64,000 nucleotides of DNA, from positions 1 to 64,000 of the forward strand of contig NZ_JAIUZP010000017.1 in NCBI RefSeq assembly GCF_020171315.1, in the 5' to 3' direction. Source of the stretch: Pseudooceanicola nanhaiensis. GTDB lineage: Bacteria; Pseudomonadota; Alphaproteobacteria; Rhodobacterales; Rhodobacteraceae. Below, in pieces: positions 34,248 through 43,283 of this stretch. Every line of letters starts with the position of its first letter. Position 1 is the first letter of the stretch. Made by a program: the position numbers and the translations under genes. The notes under the pieces were generated by a model, which ran no database searches, was not told the origin of the DNA, and was given only the letters and a program-made list of their open reading frames with translations.

Positions 34248-35384
34248 ATGGTCGAGACGAATTACTGGTTCGAACCCGCCGAATACCACGCGCGCCTTGC
34301 CCGCGTGCAGGCCGCGCTGAAGGAAAAGGGGCAGGACGCCCTCCTCGCCTTCCTGCCCGAAACGGTGACATGGCTGACCGGCTATTTCACCCGCGCCTAC
34401 GGCACCTTCCAGTTCGCCATCATCCCCGCCGAAGGGCAGCCCACGCTTTTCGCCCGCGATGTGGAGGAATACTACCTCGACAGCACCTGCGTCTTCCCCG
34501 ACCGCGTCCTCTGGACCGACAGCGATGACCGCACCGCCGTCGCGGTCGAGGCGATCCGCAGCCGGATCGGCGCCACGGCCCGGATCGGGGTCGAGATGGA
34601 CGCCTGGGTGCTGAACGCCAGCCGCTGGGAGGCGATCCGCGCCGCAATGCCCTCGGCCGAGTTCGTGAACGAGTCGGCCCTCGTGCCGACGATGAAGCTG
34701 ATCAAGTCCGAGGCCGAGATCGCCTATCAGCGCCGCGCCGCCCACGCGGCTGAGGCCGGGATGCAGGCCGGGATCGACACCGCCGGCACCGGCGTGACCG
34801 AACGCGAAATGGCCGCCGCGATCTGTGCCGCCATGATCCGCGAAGGCTCCGACCTGCCCGGGCCGGGCGTGCTCTCCTCGGGGGAGCGGGCCTATCACCT
34901 GCACGGTGGCTACTCCGACCGGGTGATGCAGCGCGGCGATATCGTGCAGCTGGAGGTAACGCCGAACAACCACCACTACCACGCCCGCTTCATGCGCCCG
35001 ATCCGCGTGGCAGAGGCAAGCGACGCTGACCACCGCCTCGCCGAGCAGCTGATCGCGATTCAGGACGCGGCGCTTGCCGCCGTTGCCCCCGGCGTCGCGG
35101 CCACCGTGCCCGACAGCATCTACCGGGACGGCATCCTCTCGGCCGGCCTGCGCGAGACCTACACGAACAAGACCTTCTACTCGGTCGGTCTCCTGCTGCA
35201 GCCCAATGGCGGCGAACCGATGGAAGCGCATCCCGGCGCAGAGTGGAGCTTTGCCGAGGGCATGGTGTTCCACAGCTACGTTCTGGCAAAGGGCTTCGGC
35301 ATGTCCGAGACCATCGTGGTGCGCAAGGACGGGGCCGAACGGCTGACGAACTTCCCGCGTCAGCTCTTTGTCACCAAGACCTGA
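34248..35384 (+). CDS. Metal-ligand-deficient M24 homologue C
   Basis: A 378-residue creatinase-fold protein (PAEYHARLARVQAALKEKGQ at the start, ETVTWLTGYFTRAYGTFQFA in the N-domain). It keeps the His of the PHG-type loop (AYHLHGGYSDRVMQRGDI) and the final Glu (GMSETIVV), but the metal Asp strand reads IVQLEVTPNNHHYHARFMRP, and the GHG His site reads FYSVGLLL. It is thus a different variant from homologues A and B, closer to creatinase/DoeA in keeping catalytic His and Glu. It starts three bases after the amidotransferase stop. Confidence 0.87.
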   Translation: MVETNYWFEPAEYHARLARVQAALKEKGQDALLAFLPETVTWLTGYFTRAYGTFQFAIIPAEGQPTLFARDVEEYYLDSTCVFPDRVLWTDSDDRTAVAVEAIRSRIGATARIGVEMDAWVLNASRWEAIRAAMPSAEFVNESALVPTMKLIKSEAEIAYQRRAAHAAEAGMQAGIDTAGTGVTEREMAAAICAAMIREGSDLPGPGVLSSGERAYHLHGGYSDRVMQRGDIVQLEVTPNNHHYHARFMRPIRVAEASDADHRLAEQLIAIQDAALAAVAPGVAATVPDSIYRDGILSAGLRETYTNKTFYSVGLLLQPNGGEPMEAHPGAEWSFAEGMVFHSYVLAKGFGMSETIVVRKDGAERLTNFPRQLFVTKT

Positions 35385-35393
35385 GATCGTCCC

Positions 35394-35424
35394 GCGGGCG
35401 CAAGGCTCTTTCGCCTGCGCCCGC
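35394..35424. terminator. Stem-loop between convergent genes
   Basis: GCGGGCGCAAGGC pairs with GCCTGCGCCCGC around a TCTTTC loop, with one bulged A. It starts ten bases behind the M24 C stop codon and lies 60 bases from the stop of the convergent M81 gene, so it may end transcripts from both sides. No strong T-run follows. Confidence 0.5.
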
Positions 35425-35485
35425 ATCCTTTGCCCCCTCGGGCTCGCGCATCAGGTAAGGCGCCTGTCGCCGTTACGCGGGTCCG

Positions 35486-36979
35486 TCAGGCGGTGCTTCC
35501 GGCCGGTTTGCGCAGGGCCAGCTTGTAGTCCAGCAGCGTCAGATCAGACACGACGCAGCCGGGTGCCACGCCCATGACGATGGCCCGCGCCATGTCCTGA
35601 TACGCCCCCCGGAAATGGACCGAGCTTTTCAGCACGAGGATCGCCTGCTCTTCGGGCACCAGCCCCAGATGCATCAGCAGCCCGGGCTCCGAGGCCTGCA
35701 TCTTGCGCGGCGCAACGATGACGCGGACACCGTCCCGTTCCAGCAGAGCGACCGGCCCAAGGGCAATCGGGTTGCCGCGGTACATCGGGCCGACACCGGT
35801 GAAGGACCCGTCCCCCAGCGCCACCACCGTCCAGGGGCCGGGCACGGGATCGCCATACTCCCGCGACAGGCCCGCACCGATGGCGAGATCGACCACGCCG
35901 CCCAGACCGGCCGCATGGGCAGCGAGGCTGGCAGGTTCATCCGCGATATGCACCATGACGGCACCCACGGCCTTGCCCGCCAGCAGCGCGTGCAGCATCC
36001 CCGTGGTGTCGCCGGAGCCGCCCCCGCCCGGATTGTCCTGCGTGTCCGAGATCACGACAGGCCCCGTGCCGGGACCGGCGGCCAGGGCCACCGCCTCGGC
36101 CACCGCCTGGGCGGCGGGGACACGGCGGGTGTGGAACGCGCTCTCGGCCCGGCACCAGAGGTTCAGCATATGCTCGGCCGCGGCCTCGACCGCGGCCGGG
36201 TCCTGGCCCTGCACGATCATCGCGGGGCCGGAGTCCGGCACATCCGCCAGCGGGAAGCCAAAGAACTGGCTGATCTCCTCGATCCCCGGTGTCGCGGCAA
36301 TCAGCGCGTCGGCCGCCGCCAGTAGGCCCTTGGTCGGCTCGAGGAAGGTGCATTGCTCGGGCGCGGGCACGAGGAAGGGCACGGCGCGGTAGGCCAGCAC
36401 CGGCGCGGGCGCCCCATCAAGATGCGCGATCAGCCGCTCCATCGTGCGGGCGCCGGTGTCCTTGAGATCGGTGTGCGGATAGGTGCGGTAGCAGTCCAGC
36501 AGCGTCAGGTCGCGCACCATCGCCTCGGAGATGTTGCCATGCAGGTCGAAGGAGGCCACGATCGGGAAGGGCGCGGGCGCGATCTTGCGCAGTCGGCGGA
36601 TCAGTTCGCCCTCGGCATCAGGCCAGCTGACGGCGGCCATGGCACCATGGAGATCGAGGTAGAGCGCCTCGGCGCCTGCCGTGAGGGCCGCTTCGAAACC
36701 GCGGCAAATGTCGCACGCGATGTCGTCGAAGGCCGCATCCTCGACCGGCCCGGACGGCAGGCCGATGCACCACAGGATCGGCACCACCTCGACGCCCGCC
36801 GCGTCCGCGACCCGCAGGGCCCCCGCCATCGGTGTGCCGGTCCCGCGCATGATGCGCCCCATCTCCTCCCCGCGGCAGAAGGCCGGCCAGCCGCCCGGGC
36901 GGTCGAACTCCGACCGCGGCGTCCTTCGGCCGGCAAAGCTGTTGGTTTCATGCTGAAATCCGGCGGCGGCGATCTTCAT
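35486..36979 (-). CDS. M81-family metallopeptidase, MlrC (microcystinase C)-like
   Basis: A 497-residue protein. It begins KIAAAGFQHETNSFAGRRTP, with the HETN signature of MlrC. DLHGAMAAV, SFDLHGNISEAMV and YRTYPHTDLKDTGART supply the Asp and His zinc ligands, and ISDTQDNPGGGGSGDTTGML opens the conserved C-terminal region. MlrC was described in microcystin breakdown, but most homologues sit in unrelated catabolic clusters and probably cleave other peptides or amides. Start ATG 36979. It is convergent to the M24 locus and not clearly part of its operons. Confidence 0.88.
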   Translation of the reverse strand: MKIAAAGFQHETNSFAGRRTPRSEFDRPGGWPAFCRGEEMGRIMRGTGTPMAGALRVADAAGVEVVPILWCIGLPSGPVEDAAFDDIACDICRGFEAALTAGAEALYLDLHGAMAAVSWPDAEGELIRRLRKIAPAPFPIVASFDLHGNISEAMVRDLTLLDCYRTYPHTDLKDTGARTMERLIAHLDGAPAPVLAYRAVPFLVPAPEQCTFLEPTKGLLAAADALIAATPGIEEISQFFGFPLADVPDSGPAMIVQGQDPAAVEAAAEHMLNLWCRAESAFHTRRVPAAQAVAEAVALAAGPGTGPVVISDTQDNPGGGGSGDTTGMLHALLAGKAVGAVMVHIADEPASLAAHAAGLGGVVDLAIGAGLSREYGDPVPGPWTVVALGDGSFTGVGPMYRGNPIALGPVALLERDGVRVIVAPRKMQASEPGLLMHLGLVPEEQAILVLKSSVHFRGAYQDMARAIVMGVAPGCVVSDLTLLDYKLALRKPAGSTA

Positions 36980-37079
36980 TTCGGGTCCATCCCTGCACAA
37001 GGTCGAGGCACCCTAGCGCAGCCCGCCCGGCGTCGGGAACACGGGCAGAAGGAATTGCCCGCCGAACGGGCAGGCGGCT

Positions 37080-37100
37080 GGCCCCGGGGGGCCGTTTTTT
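37080..37100 (+). terminator. Intrinsic terminator-like hairpin on the plus strand
   Basis: GGCCCC-GG-GGGGCC followed by G and six T (37095-37100) fits a rho-independent terminator for rightward transcription. There is no rightward gene to its left here: the M81 gene and the phosphatase gene both run leftward. Confidence 0.5.
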
Positions 37101-37123
37101 GGGCAGACGCCGGGCGCTTCAGA

Positions 37124-37936
37124 TCACGGCAGAGCCGCGCGCGCTTTCCCCGCCAGGCGTGCAAGGGCTGCGGCATGTAGCGCAGGCGTTGCGGCGGCCA
37201 GGACCTGTCCGCTGGACTGCAAGGTCAGCGCCCGCCCCTGCCAGTCGGTGATGACACCGCCTGCGCCTTCGACCACCGGAACCAGCGCGAGATAGTCGTA
37301 GGGCTGAAGCTCTGCTTCGAGGATCAGGTCTATGTGCCCCGAGGCCAGCAGCCCGTAGCTGTAGCAATCCCCGCCGAAGCGCCGCGCAGCACAGGCCGCA
37401 CTGAGCGTCTCGAAGACGCGGGTTTCCTGCGCGGTGAACTGGTCGGGCGAGGTTGCGAACAGGATCGCTTCTGACAGCTCTGTGCAGCGCCCGGCGTGGC
37501 AGGACGCACCGTTGAAACGGGTGGAGACCCGGCCCGCCCCGTCCCGCTGACCGATCCAGGTTTCCCCCAGCATCGGCATGTCGATGACCCCCAGCACCGG
37601 CACACCGTCCTCAAGTAGCGCGATCAGCGTGCCGAACAGCGGCACGCCCGAGATGAAGCTCTTCGTCCCGTCGATCGGGTCCAGCACCCAGATGTAGCGC
37701 GCCTCGGCGCCGCTCAGACCGAATTCCTCGCCGAGGATGCCATGCCCGGGCACCTCCGCCTGCAGCACGGCCTTCATGGCCTGCTCGATGGCGCGGTCTG
37801 CCTCGGTCACCGGGCTGCAATCGGCCTTGCGGGTGACGGCGAGCGGCGTGCGGAAATGCTGCCGGGCAACGGGGCGCGACGCGGCGAGCAGTTGCTCGAC
37901 AATCTCGACGACGCGGGCGTAGCCTGCGCCGCTCAA
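37124..37936 (-). CDS. Inositol monophosphatase-family phosphatase (HisN-like)
   Basis: A 270-residue Mg-dependent phosphatase. The metal-binding motifs are ILGEEFGL (Glu) and WVLDPIDGTKSFISGVPLFG (Asp-Pro-Ile-Asp-Gly-Thr), with the C-terminal PYDYLALVPVVEGAGGVITD in place of the WD motif. The length and GDCYSYGLLASGHIDL segment resemble HisN-type histidinol phosphatases, but in this context, behind a DeoR regulator and an ugp-type importer, a sugar, glycerol or inositol phosphate is a likelier substrate. It overlaps the DeoR gene by four bases. Confidence 0.88.
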   Translation of the reverse strand: MSGAGYARVVEIVEQLLAASRPVARQHFRTPLAVTRKADCSPVTEADRAIEQAMKAVLQAEVPGHGILGEEFGLSGAEARYIWVLDPIDGTKSFISGVPLFGTLIALLEDGVPVLGVIDMPMLGETWIGQRDGAGRVSTRFNGASCHAGRCTELSEAILFATSPDQFTAQETRVFETLSAACAARRFGGDCYSYGLLASGHIDLILEAELQPYDYLALVPVVEGAGGVITDWQGRALTLQSSGQVLAAATPALHAAALARLAGKARAALP

Positions 37937-38706
37937 GGGGTCACCTGTGCCGCGGCTGCAGGGGTCAGTAGGTGGCCGTGGTCGATCTGTTCGGCGATCT
38001 CGGGCGGGGCTGCATCGGTGACCAGCACGTCGACCTCGGACCAGTCGCAGACATGGATCAGCCCGGACTTGGAGAACTTGCCGCTGTCCATCATCACGAT
38101 GGTCTCGTCGGCCCGTGCGAGCATGGCGCGCTTGAATTCCACCTCGAAGAGGTCGAAATCCTGCACCCCGCGCGGTGACCCGGAGACGACGGACATCACG
38201 AAGTAGCTGGGCGTGAAGCCCGAAAGATAGCTGATGGTGCCCGCGCCGGTCAGCGTCCGGTCCGCCTTGCGCAGCTCGCCGCCCGGCAGGATCACGCGGT
38301 GCTGCCCGCCGCCCGCGTTCAGGATCTGCGCGATCTCCAGCGAGATCGTGAGGATCGTCATCGGCTCGCGCCGGGTCAGCTCCTGTGCGAGGAAACAGGC
38401 CGTGGTGGAATTGTCGAGGAGCAGCGTGGCGCCCTCGCGGATGTGGTCCGCGGTACGGGCCGCGATGGCGGCCTTGGCGGCCGCGTTCTCGTGCAGGCGA
38501 CGCTCGAAGGGGGGTTCGGTACGGGGCAGGGACAGGCGCACGCCGCCGTGGAATTTCTCCACCAGCCCCTCGGCCGAGAGGGATTTGAGATCACGCCGGA
38601 TCGTTTCGTCCGAGACCTCGAACTCCTCGGCGAGGAAGTTGATGGCGGCCTTTCCCCGCGCACCGAGATGCGCGAGGATCTGTTCCTGCCTGTGACTGCG
38701 TGCCAT
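37933..38706 (-). CDS. DeoR/GlpR-family transcriptional regulator
   Basis: A 257-residue regulator. The N-terminal HTH reads RQEQILAHLGARGKAAINFL and EFEVSDETIRRDLKSLSAEG, with the family motif LVEKFHGGVRLS. The sugar-phosphate-binding DeoRC domain has GATLLLDNSTTACFLAQEL, the phosphate-gripping loop, and MDSGKFSKSGLI. DeoR proteins typically respond to phosphorylated sugars or glycerol phosphate. It lies 12 bases after the ugpC-type ATPase gene and overlaps the phosphatase gene. The ACACAAA half-sites upstream of the importer are candidate binding sites. Confidence 0.91.
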   Translation of the reverse strand: MARSHRQEQILAHLGARGKAAINFLAEEFEVSDETIRRDLKSLSAEGLVEKFHGGVRLSLPRTEPPFERRLHENAAAKAAIAARTADHIREGATLLLDNSTTACFLAQELTRREPMTILTISLEIAQILNAGGGQHRVILPGGELRKADRTLTGAGTISYLSGFTPSYFVMSVVSGSPRGVQDFDLFEVEFKRAMLARADETIVMMDSGKFSKSGLIHVCDWSEVDVLVTDAAPPEIAEQIDHGHLLTPAAAAQVTP

Positions 38707-38718
38707 GTCCCCTCCCTG

Positions 38719-39780
<1,062 letters not shown>

Positions 39781-39802
39781 TGCGCGTCTCCGGTCTGTGG
39801 CG

Positions 39803-40687
39803 TCACTTGACGCCGGTATGCATGAAGCTGTCGATGAAGCGGCGCTGGAAGATCACGAAGAGGATCAGCAGCGGCGACACGACGATGGTGGTGCCCGCCA
39901 TCAGGCGCGGCCAGTCGGCCCCGCTGTCGGCCTTGGCCAGCAGCCCCAGCCCGATCGGCAGCGTGCGGATGCCTTCGGAGTTCGTCACCAGCAGCGGCCA
40001 CATGTAATCGTTCCAGTGCGTCACGACCGAGATGATGCCAAAGGCGATCAGCGTCGGCTTCACCAGCGGCAGGTAGACATGCCAGAGGATCGCCATATGC
40101 CCGCAGCCATCCAGCCGCGCGGCGTCGGACAATTCCGAGGGCACCTGCCGGAAGCTCTGGCGCAGCATGAAGGTGCCGTATCCCGAGGCGACGAAGGGCA
40201 CGATCATCGCGGGAATGGTGTTCACCAGCCCCATCTCGCGCAGCGTGACGAAGTTCGTGAGGAAGATCGCGTAGATCGGGAACATCACCTGCAGCAGGAA
40301 CAGCGTGAACAGCAGGCCCTTGCCGGGAAACGTCAGTCGCGCAAAGGCATAGGCCGCCAGCGTGATCGTCACCAGCTGGCAGGCCAGGATCGTGGCGGTC
40401 ACGATGACCGAATTGATCAGGTAGGTGCCGAAAGGCGCCACCGACAGCGTGCTGGGATAGTTCGAGAACTTGGGGCTGGCCGGCAGGAAACCGGCCGCCT
40501 GATCGAAGACCTCTGTATTGGTCTTGAGCGAGGTGACGAGGATCCAGATCAGCGGGCTGAGCCAGAGCAGCGCCAGCGGCGCCATCAGCAGGTGCAGCGC
40601 GTTCTGGCGCGCCAGCTTGCGCCAGCGGGGCCGCGGGGCAGGGCGCGACACGGCGGGGACAGGGGCGGGATGGGTGGCGTCGCTCAT
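39803..40687 (-). CDS. ugpE: ABC importer permease, UgpE type
   Basis: A 294-residue permease with six helices (first at about 35-55: LMAPLALLWLSPLIWILVTS). TEVFDQAAGFLPASPKFSNY is the typical periplasmic segment of MalG/UgpE proteins, and the EAA loop is ELSDAARLDGCGHMAILWHV followed by YLPLVKPTLIAF. Its start overlaps the end of the UgpA-type gene by one base. Confidence 0.87.
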   Translation of the reverse strand: MSDATHPAPVPAVSRPAPRPRWRKLARQNALHLLMAPLALLWLSPLIWILVTSLKTNTEVFDQAAGFLPASPKFSNYPSTLSVAPFGTYLINSVIVTATILACQLVTITLAAYAFARLTFPGKGLLFTLFLLQVMFPIYAIFLTNFVTLREMGLVNTIPAMIVPFVASGYGTFMLRQSFRQVPSELSDAARLDGCGHMAILWHVYLPLVKPTLIAFGIISVVTHWNDYMWPLLVTNSEGIRTLPIGLGLLAKADSGADWPRLMAGTTIVVSPLLILFVIFQRRFIDSFMHTGVK

Positions 40688-41589
40688 CAGCGCTCTCCCA
40701 GGTAGTGGACCTTGCGGCCCAGCGTCATGGCAACCAGCCCGATGAGGCCCAGAACGAAGACCAGCAGCACGTTGGCCAGCGCCGAGGCATAGCCGATGTC
40801 CTGATACTGGAACCCGTTCTGGTAGATGTAGAAGGTCAGCACGTTGGTACTGTCGGCGGGGCCGCCCTGCGTCATTACGTAGACGTAGTCGAAGATCTGG
40901 TAGCTGTGCAGCGTGCCGATGATGATGACGAAGTAGAGCGTGGGCGAGACCAGCGGGATCGTGATGTGCAGCAGGCGCTGCCAGCCGCTGACACCATCCA
41001 GCCGCGCGGCCTCGTAAAGGTCCGAGGGCACCAGCTTCAGCGCGGCCAGCAGGATCAGCATGAAGTAGCCCGAGTATTTCCAGACCGCCATGATCATGAT
41101 CGCGGGCAGTGCCCAGGTGCTGTCATAGAGCCAGTCGAGGCGCGGCAGGCCGACGGCGGTCAGCGCCTCGTTGATCGGGCCATAGCCGGGCGCGTAGAGG
41201 AAGACCCAGACCATGCCGGCCGCGACCGAGGGGATCATCACCGGGTAGAAGAAGGCCGACCGGTAGATCGCCATCCCGCGCAGCTTGCTGTCCAGTGCCA
41301 CCGCCAGCAGCAGTGCCACGACGATCGACAGCGGAATGGTGATCATCGTGTAGAACGCCGTATTGCCCAGCACCTTCCAGAACAGCCGGTCCTCCAGAAG
41401 CCGCAGATAGTTCTCGGCCCCCAGCCAGTAGATATCCGGGTCGCCCAGCAACACGTCGTGCAGGCTGAACCAGATCGACCGCAGGATCGGCCAGTAGGTG
41501 AAGGCGGCCAGGAAGATCAGAGAGGGCAGCAGCAGCGCGTAGGCCAGCCACATCTCTTTCCGGCGCGCGCGGGCAAAGGAAGGCGACAT
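40687..41589 (-). CDS. ugpA: ABC importer permease, UgpA type
   Basis: A 300-residue permease of the MalF/UgpA class. The N-terminus MWLAYALLLPSLIFLAAFTY and YWPILRSIWFSLHDVLLGDP are diagnostic. The EAA loop reads DLYEAARLDGVSGWQRLLHI, followed by TIPLVSPTLYFV. It lies 68 bases behind the binding-protein gene; that gap holds a terminator-like hairpin. Confidence 0.87.
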   Translation of the reverse strand: MSPSFARARRKEMWLAYALLLPSLIFLAAFTYWPILRSIWFSLHDVLLGDPDIYWLGAENYLRLLEDRLFWKVLGNTAFYTMITIPLSIVVALLLAVALDSKLRGMAIYRSAFFYPVMIPSVAAGMVWVFLYAPGYGPINEALTAVGLPRLDWLYDSTWALPAIMIMAVWKYSGYFMLILLAALKLVPSDLYEAARLDGVSGWQRLLHITIPLVSPTLYFVIIIGTLHSYQIFDYVYVMTQGGPADSTNVLTFYIYQNGFQYQDIGYASALANVLLVFVLGLIGLVAMTLGRKVHYLGER

Positions 41590-41605
41590 CAGGGTTCCCC
41601 GGAGA

Positions 41606-41641
41606 AACGAAAAAGAGGACGCGGGCCGATGACCCGCGTCC
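41606..41641 (-). terminator. Terminator-like hairpin between ugpB and ugpA
   Basis: On the minus strand the arms GGACGCGGG and CCCGCGTCC form a perfect nine-base stem (41617-41641) followed by TCTTTTTC. It is placed 17 bases after the ugpB stop codon and 28 bases before the ugpA start. Partial termination here would give more binding protein than permease, as is known for other binding-protein operons. Confidence 0.7.
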
Positions 41642-41657
41642 CCGATGCGTGGCGTGA

Positions 41658-42959
41658 TCAGCCGCGGCGGCGCATGACGCGGGCGATCTCGCGGTTGACC
41701 TCGGCGGTGGCGTCCTTCAGCGCGGCCTCGGGGGCCACTTCACCGGCCAGCGTGCGGTCGATCGCGCTTTTCAGCGTGTCGCGGGCGCGCGAATAGGCCG
41801 GCACCTGCAGGAAGGCGCCCGAGAATTCGGACTGCTTCATCGCCACTTCGGCCTGCGGCACCTCTTTCAGGTACTCGACCATCTCGGGCTGTTCCCAGGA
41901 CGACTTGCGCACGGCCAGATAGCCGGTTGCGCGGCTCCAGGCGGCCTGGTTTTCCGTGTTGGTCATCCAGCGCGCGAAGGTCCAGGAGGCCTCTTTCTTG
42001 GCGTCCGACTGGTTCTTGGCGATCATGATCGGGCCACCGCCTTGCGAGGCGCCGAACTGCTTGCGCTTGGGCATGAAGGCCACGCCGACCTCGAAGGGCG
42101 AGGAGGTGCGCAGGTTCGTCAGCGACCCGGTCGAGTGGTAGAGCATCGCGGTGGAGCCAGCCATGAAGTCGTTGGCCGAGCCCTGCCAGGTCGAGGCCGG
42201 TGCCATGCAGCCCGCGTCGACCATAGCTTTCCAGAATTCCAGCGCCTCGACGGATTCCGGACGATCCCACAGGACCTTGTCCGCTTCCCACGGCACCAGG
42301 CCGTTCTGGCGGCAATAGCCTTCGAACATCCAGTCATGCCAGCCGCCGCCGATGATCAGGCCCCAGCGTTTCAGCGCGTCGCCGTCGCGCACGGTCAGCG
42401 CCTTGGCCGCCTGGAAGAGCTCGTCCCAGGTTTCCGGCGCCTTTTCGATACCTGCCTCGGCATAGGCGTCCTTGTTGTAGTAGAGCACGGGGGTCGAGGG
42501 CTGGAACGACAGGCCATAGAGGCGATCCTCGGACACGGCCGTATCCAGGAACCCACCGATGAAATCGTCATAGATGTCGTCGGCCTTGGCCTGCTCGGTG
42601 ATGTCTTCCAACGCGTCTAGACCCAGGAAGGTCTGCAGCGAGGAGTTGATCGGCAGCCACAGCGCCGGCGGCTCACCCACGCCGAGCGCGGTGATCACCT
42701 TCTGCTCGGTGTTGTCGTAGGAGCCGGCATAAATCGCCTCGACCTCGATACCGTCGTGGGTCGCGTTGAACTCGGCGATCATGTTGGAAATGATCGTGTT
42801 GATGTCGCCCGAGACGCCGACGGGATACATGAACTGGAGCTTCACGGTCTCGTTCGCGCGCGCAGGCGTCAGGACACCGGGCATCGCGCTGACGAAGGGG
42901 GCTGCAAGGCCCGACGCCAGCAGACGGCGGCGCGTAAGGTTGGAAATTGTGGATTTCAT
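41658..42959 (-). CDS. ugpB: Family 1 solute-binding protein, UgpB type
   Basis: A 433-residue periplasmic binding protein. The N-terminus LTRRRLLASGLAAPFVSAMP has a twin-arginine pattern and cleavage after ARA. Motifs such as AEFNATHDGIEVEAIYAGSY, LYGLSFQPSTPVLYYNKDAY, GSTAMLYHSTGSLTNLRTSS and ATGYLAVRKSSWEQPEM follow the UgpB pattern. It likely binds glycerol-3-phosphate, a glycerophosphodiester or a related polyol phosphate. First gene of the minus-strand importer operon and divergent from the phosphodiesterase gene. Confidence 0.87.
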   Translation of the reverse strand: MKSTISNLTRRRLLASGLAAPFVSAMPGVLTPARANETVKLQFMYPVGVSGDINTIISNMIAEFNATHDGIEVEAIYAGSYDNTEQKVITALGVGEPPALWLPINSSLQTFLGLDALEDITEQAKADDIYDDFIGGFLDTAVSEDRLYGLSFQPSTPVLYYNKDAYAEAGIEKAPETWDELFQAAKALTVRDGDALKRWGLIIGGGWHDWMFEGYCRQNGLVPWEADKVLWDRPESVEALEFWKAMVDAGCMAPASTWQGSANDFMAGSTAMLYHSTGSLTNLRTSSPFEVGVAFMPKRKQFGASQGGGPIMIAKNQSDAKKEASWTFARWMTNTENQAAWSRATGYLAVRKSSWEQPEMVEYLKEVPQAEVAMKQSEFSGAFLQVPAYSRARDTLKSAIDRTLAGEVAPEAALKDATAEVNREIARVMRRRG

Positions 42960-43283
42960 GTCGGTCTATCTCACAGATGTGGGTTTTGATCGCATTCAAT
43001 TCACCAGGGCACACAAAAACGACGCGATGCCCGGGCCGTGATCTTGGGATAAACGCGAAATGTCACAGGATTATGAAGCAATCCCCGAGCCATACAGCGT
43101 CTATCTGGCCGTACATTACAGAGTCATCTTTTGTGTATATTGTGGCTTTGATAAGCGGAAACACAAATTTCCACGCGTCTTTCTGGCCTCTGCACAGAAT
43201 CGTTGCATTTGTCTGGCAGGGTTCCGGGCTAGGATCGGCTCGTATTCGCCGCGAAACTCTCAAATACCTCAGGAGACCCCCAC
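42960..43283. promoter_or_regulatory. Divergent control region, ugp operon / phosphodiesterase
   Basis: A 324-base AT-richer gap with both promoters. It contains three copies of the heptamer ACACAAA: direct at 43011-43017, inverted as TTTGTGT at 43130-43136, and direct at 43161-43167. The last two form an inverted pair 31 bases apart, about three helical turns. They are candidate DeoR half-sites; no binding evidence is available. Confidence 0.5.

Noticed and set aside
22586-35384. Ectoine degradation (doe/eut) cluster
   Set aside because: M24 proteins resemble DoeA, but there is no doeB/eutE-type deacetylase, no doeC/doeD, no AsnC-type doeX and no ectoine-type TRAP or Ehu importer.
32679-35426. 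A minus-strand open frame of about 915 codons
   Set aside because: Shadow of the amidohydrolase, GATase and M24 C genes, which carry intact catalytic motifs in the other strand.
35486-36979. Microcystin degradation
   Set aside because: MlrC homologues are widespread; mlrA, mlrB and mlrD are not present here.
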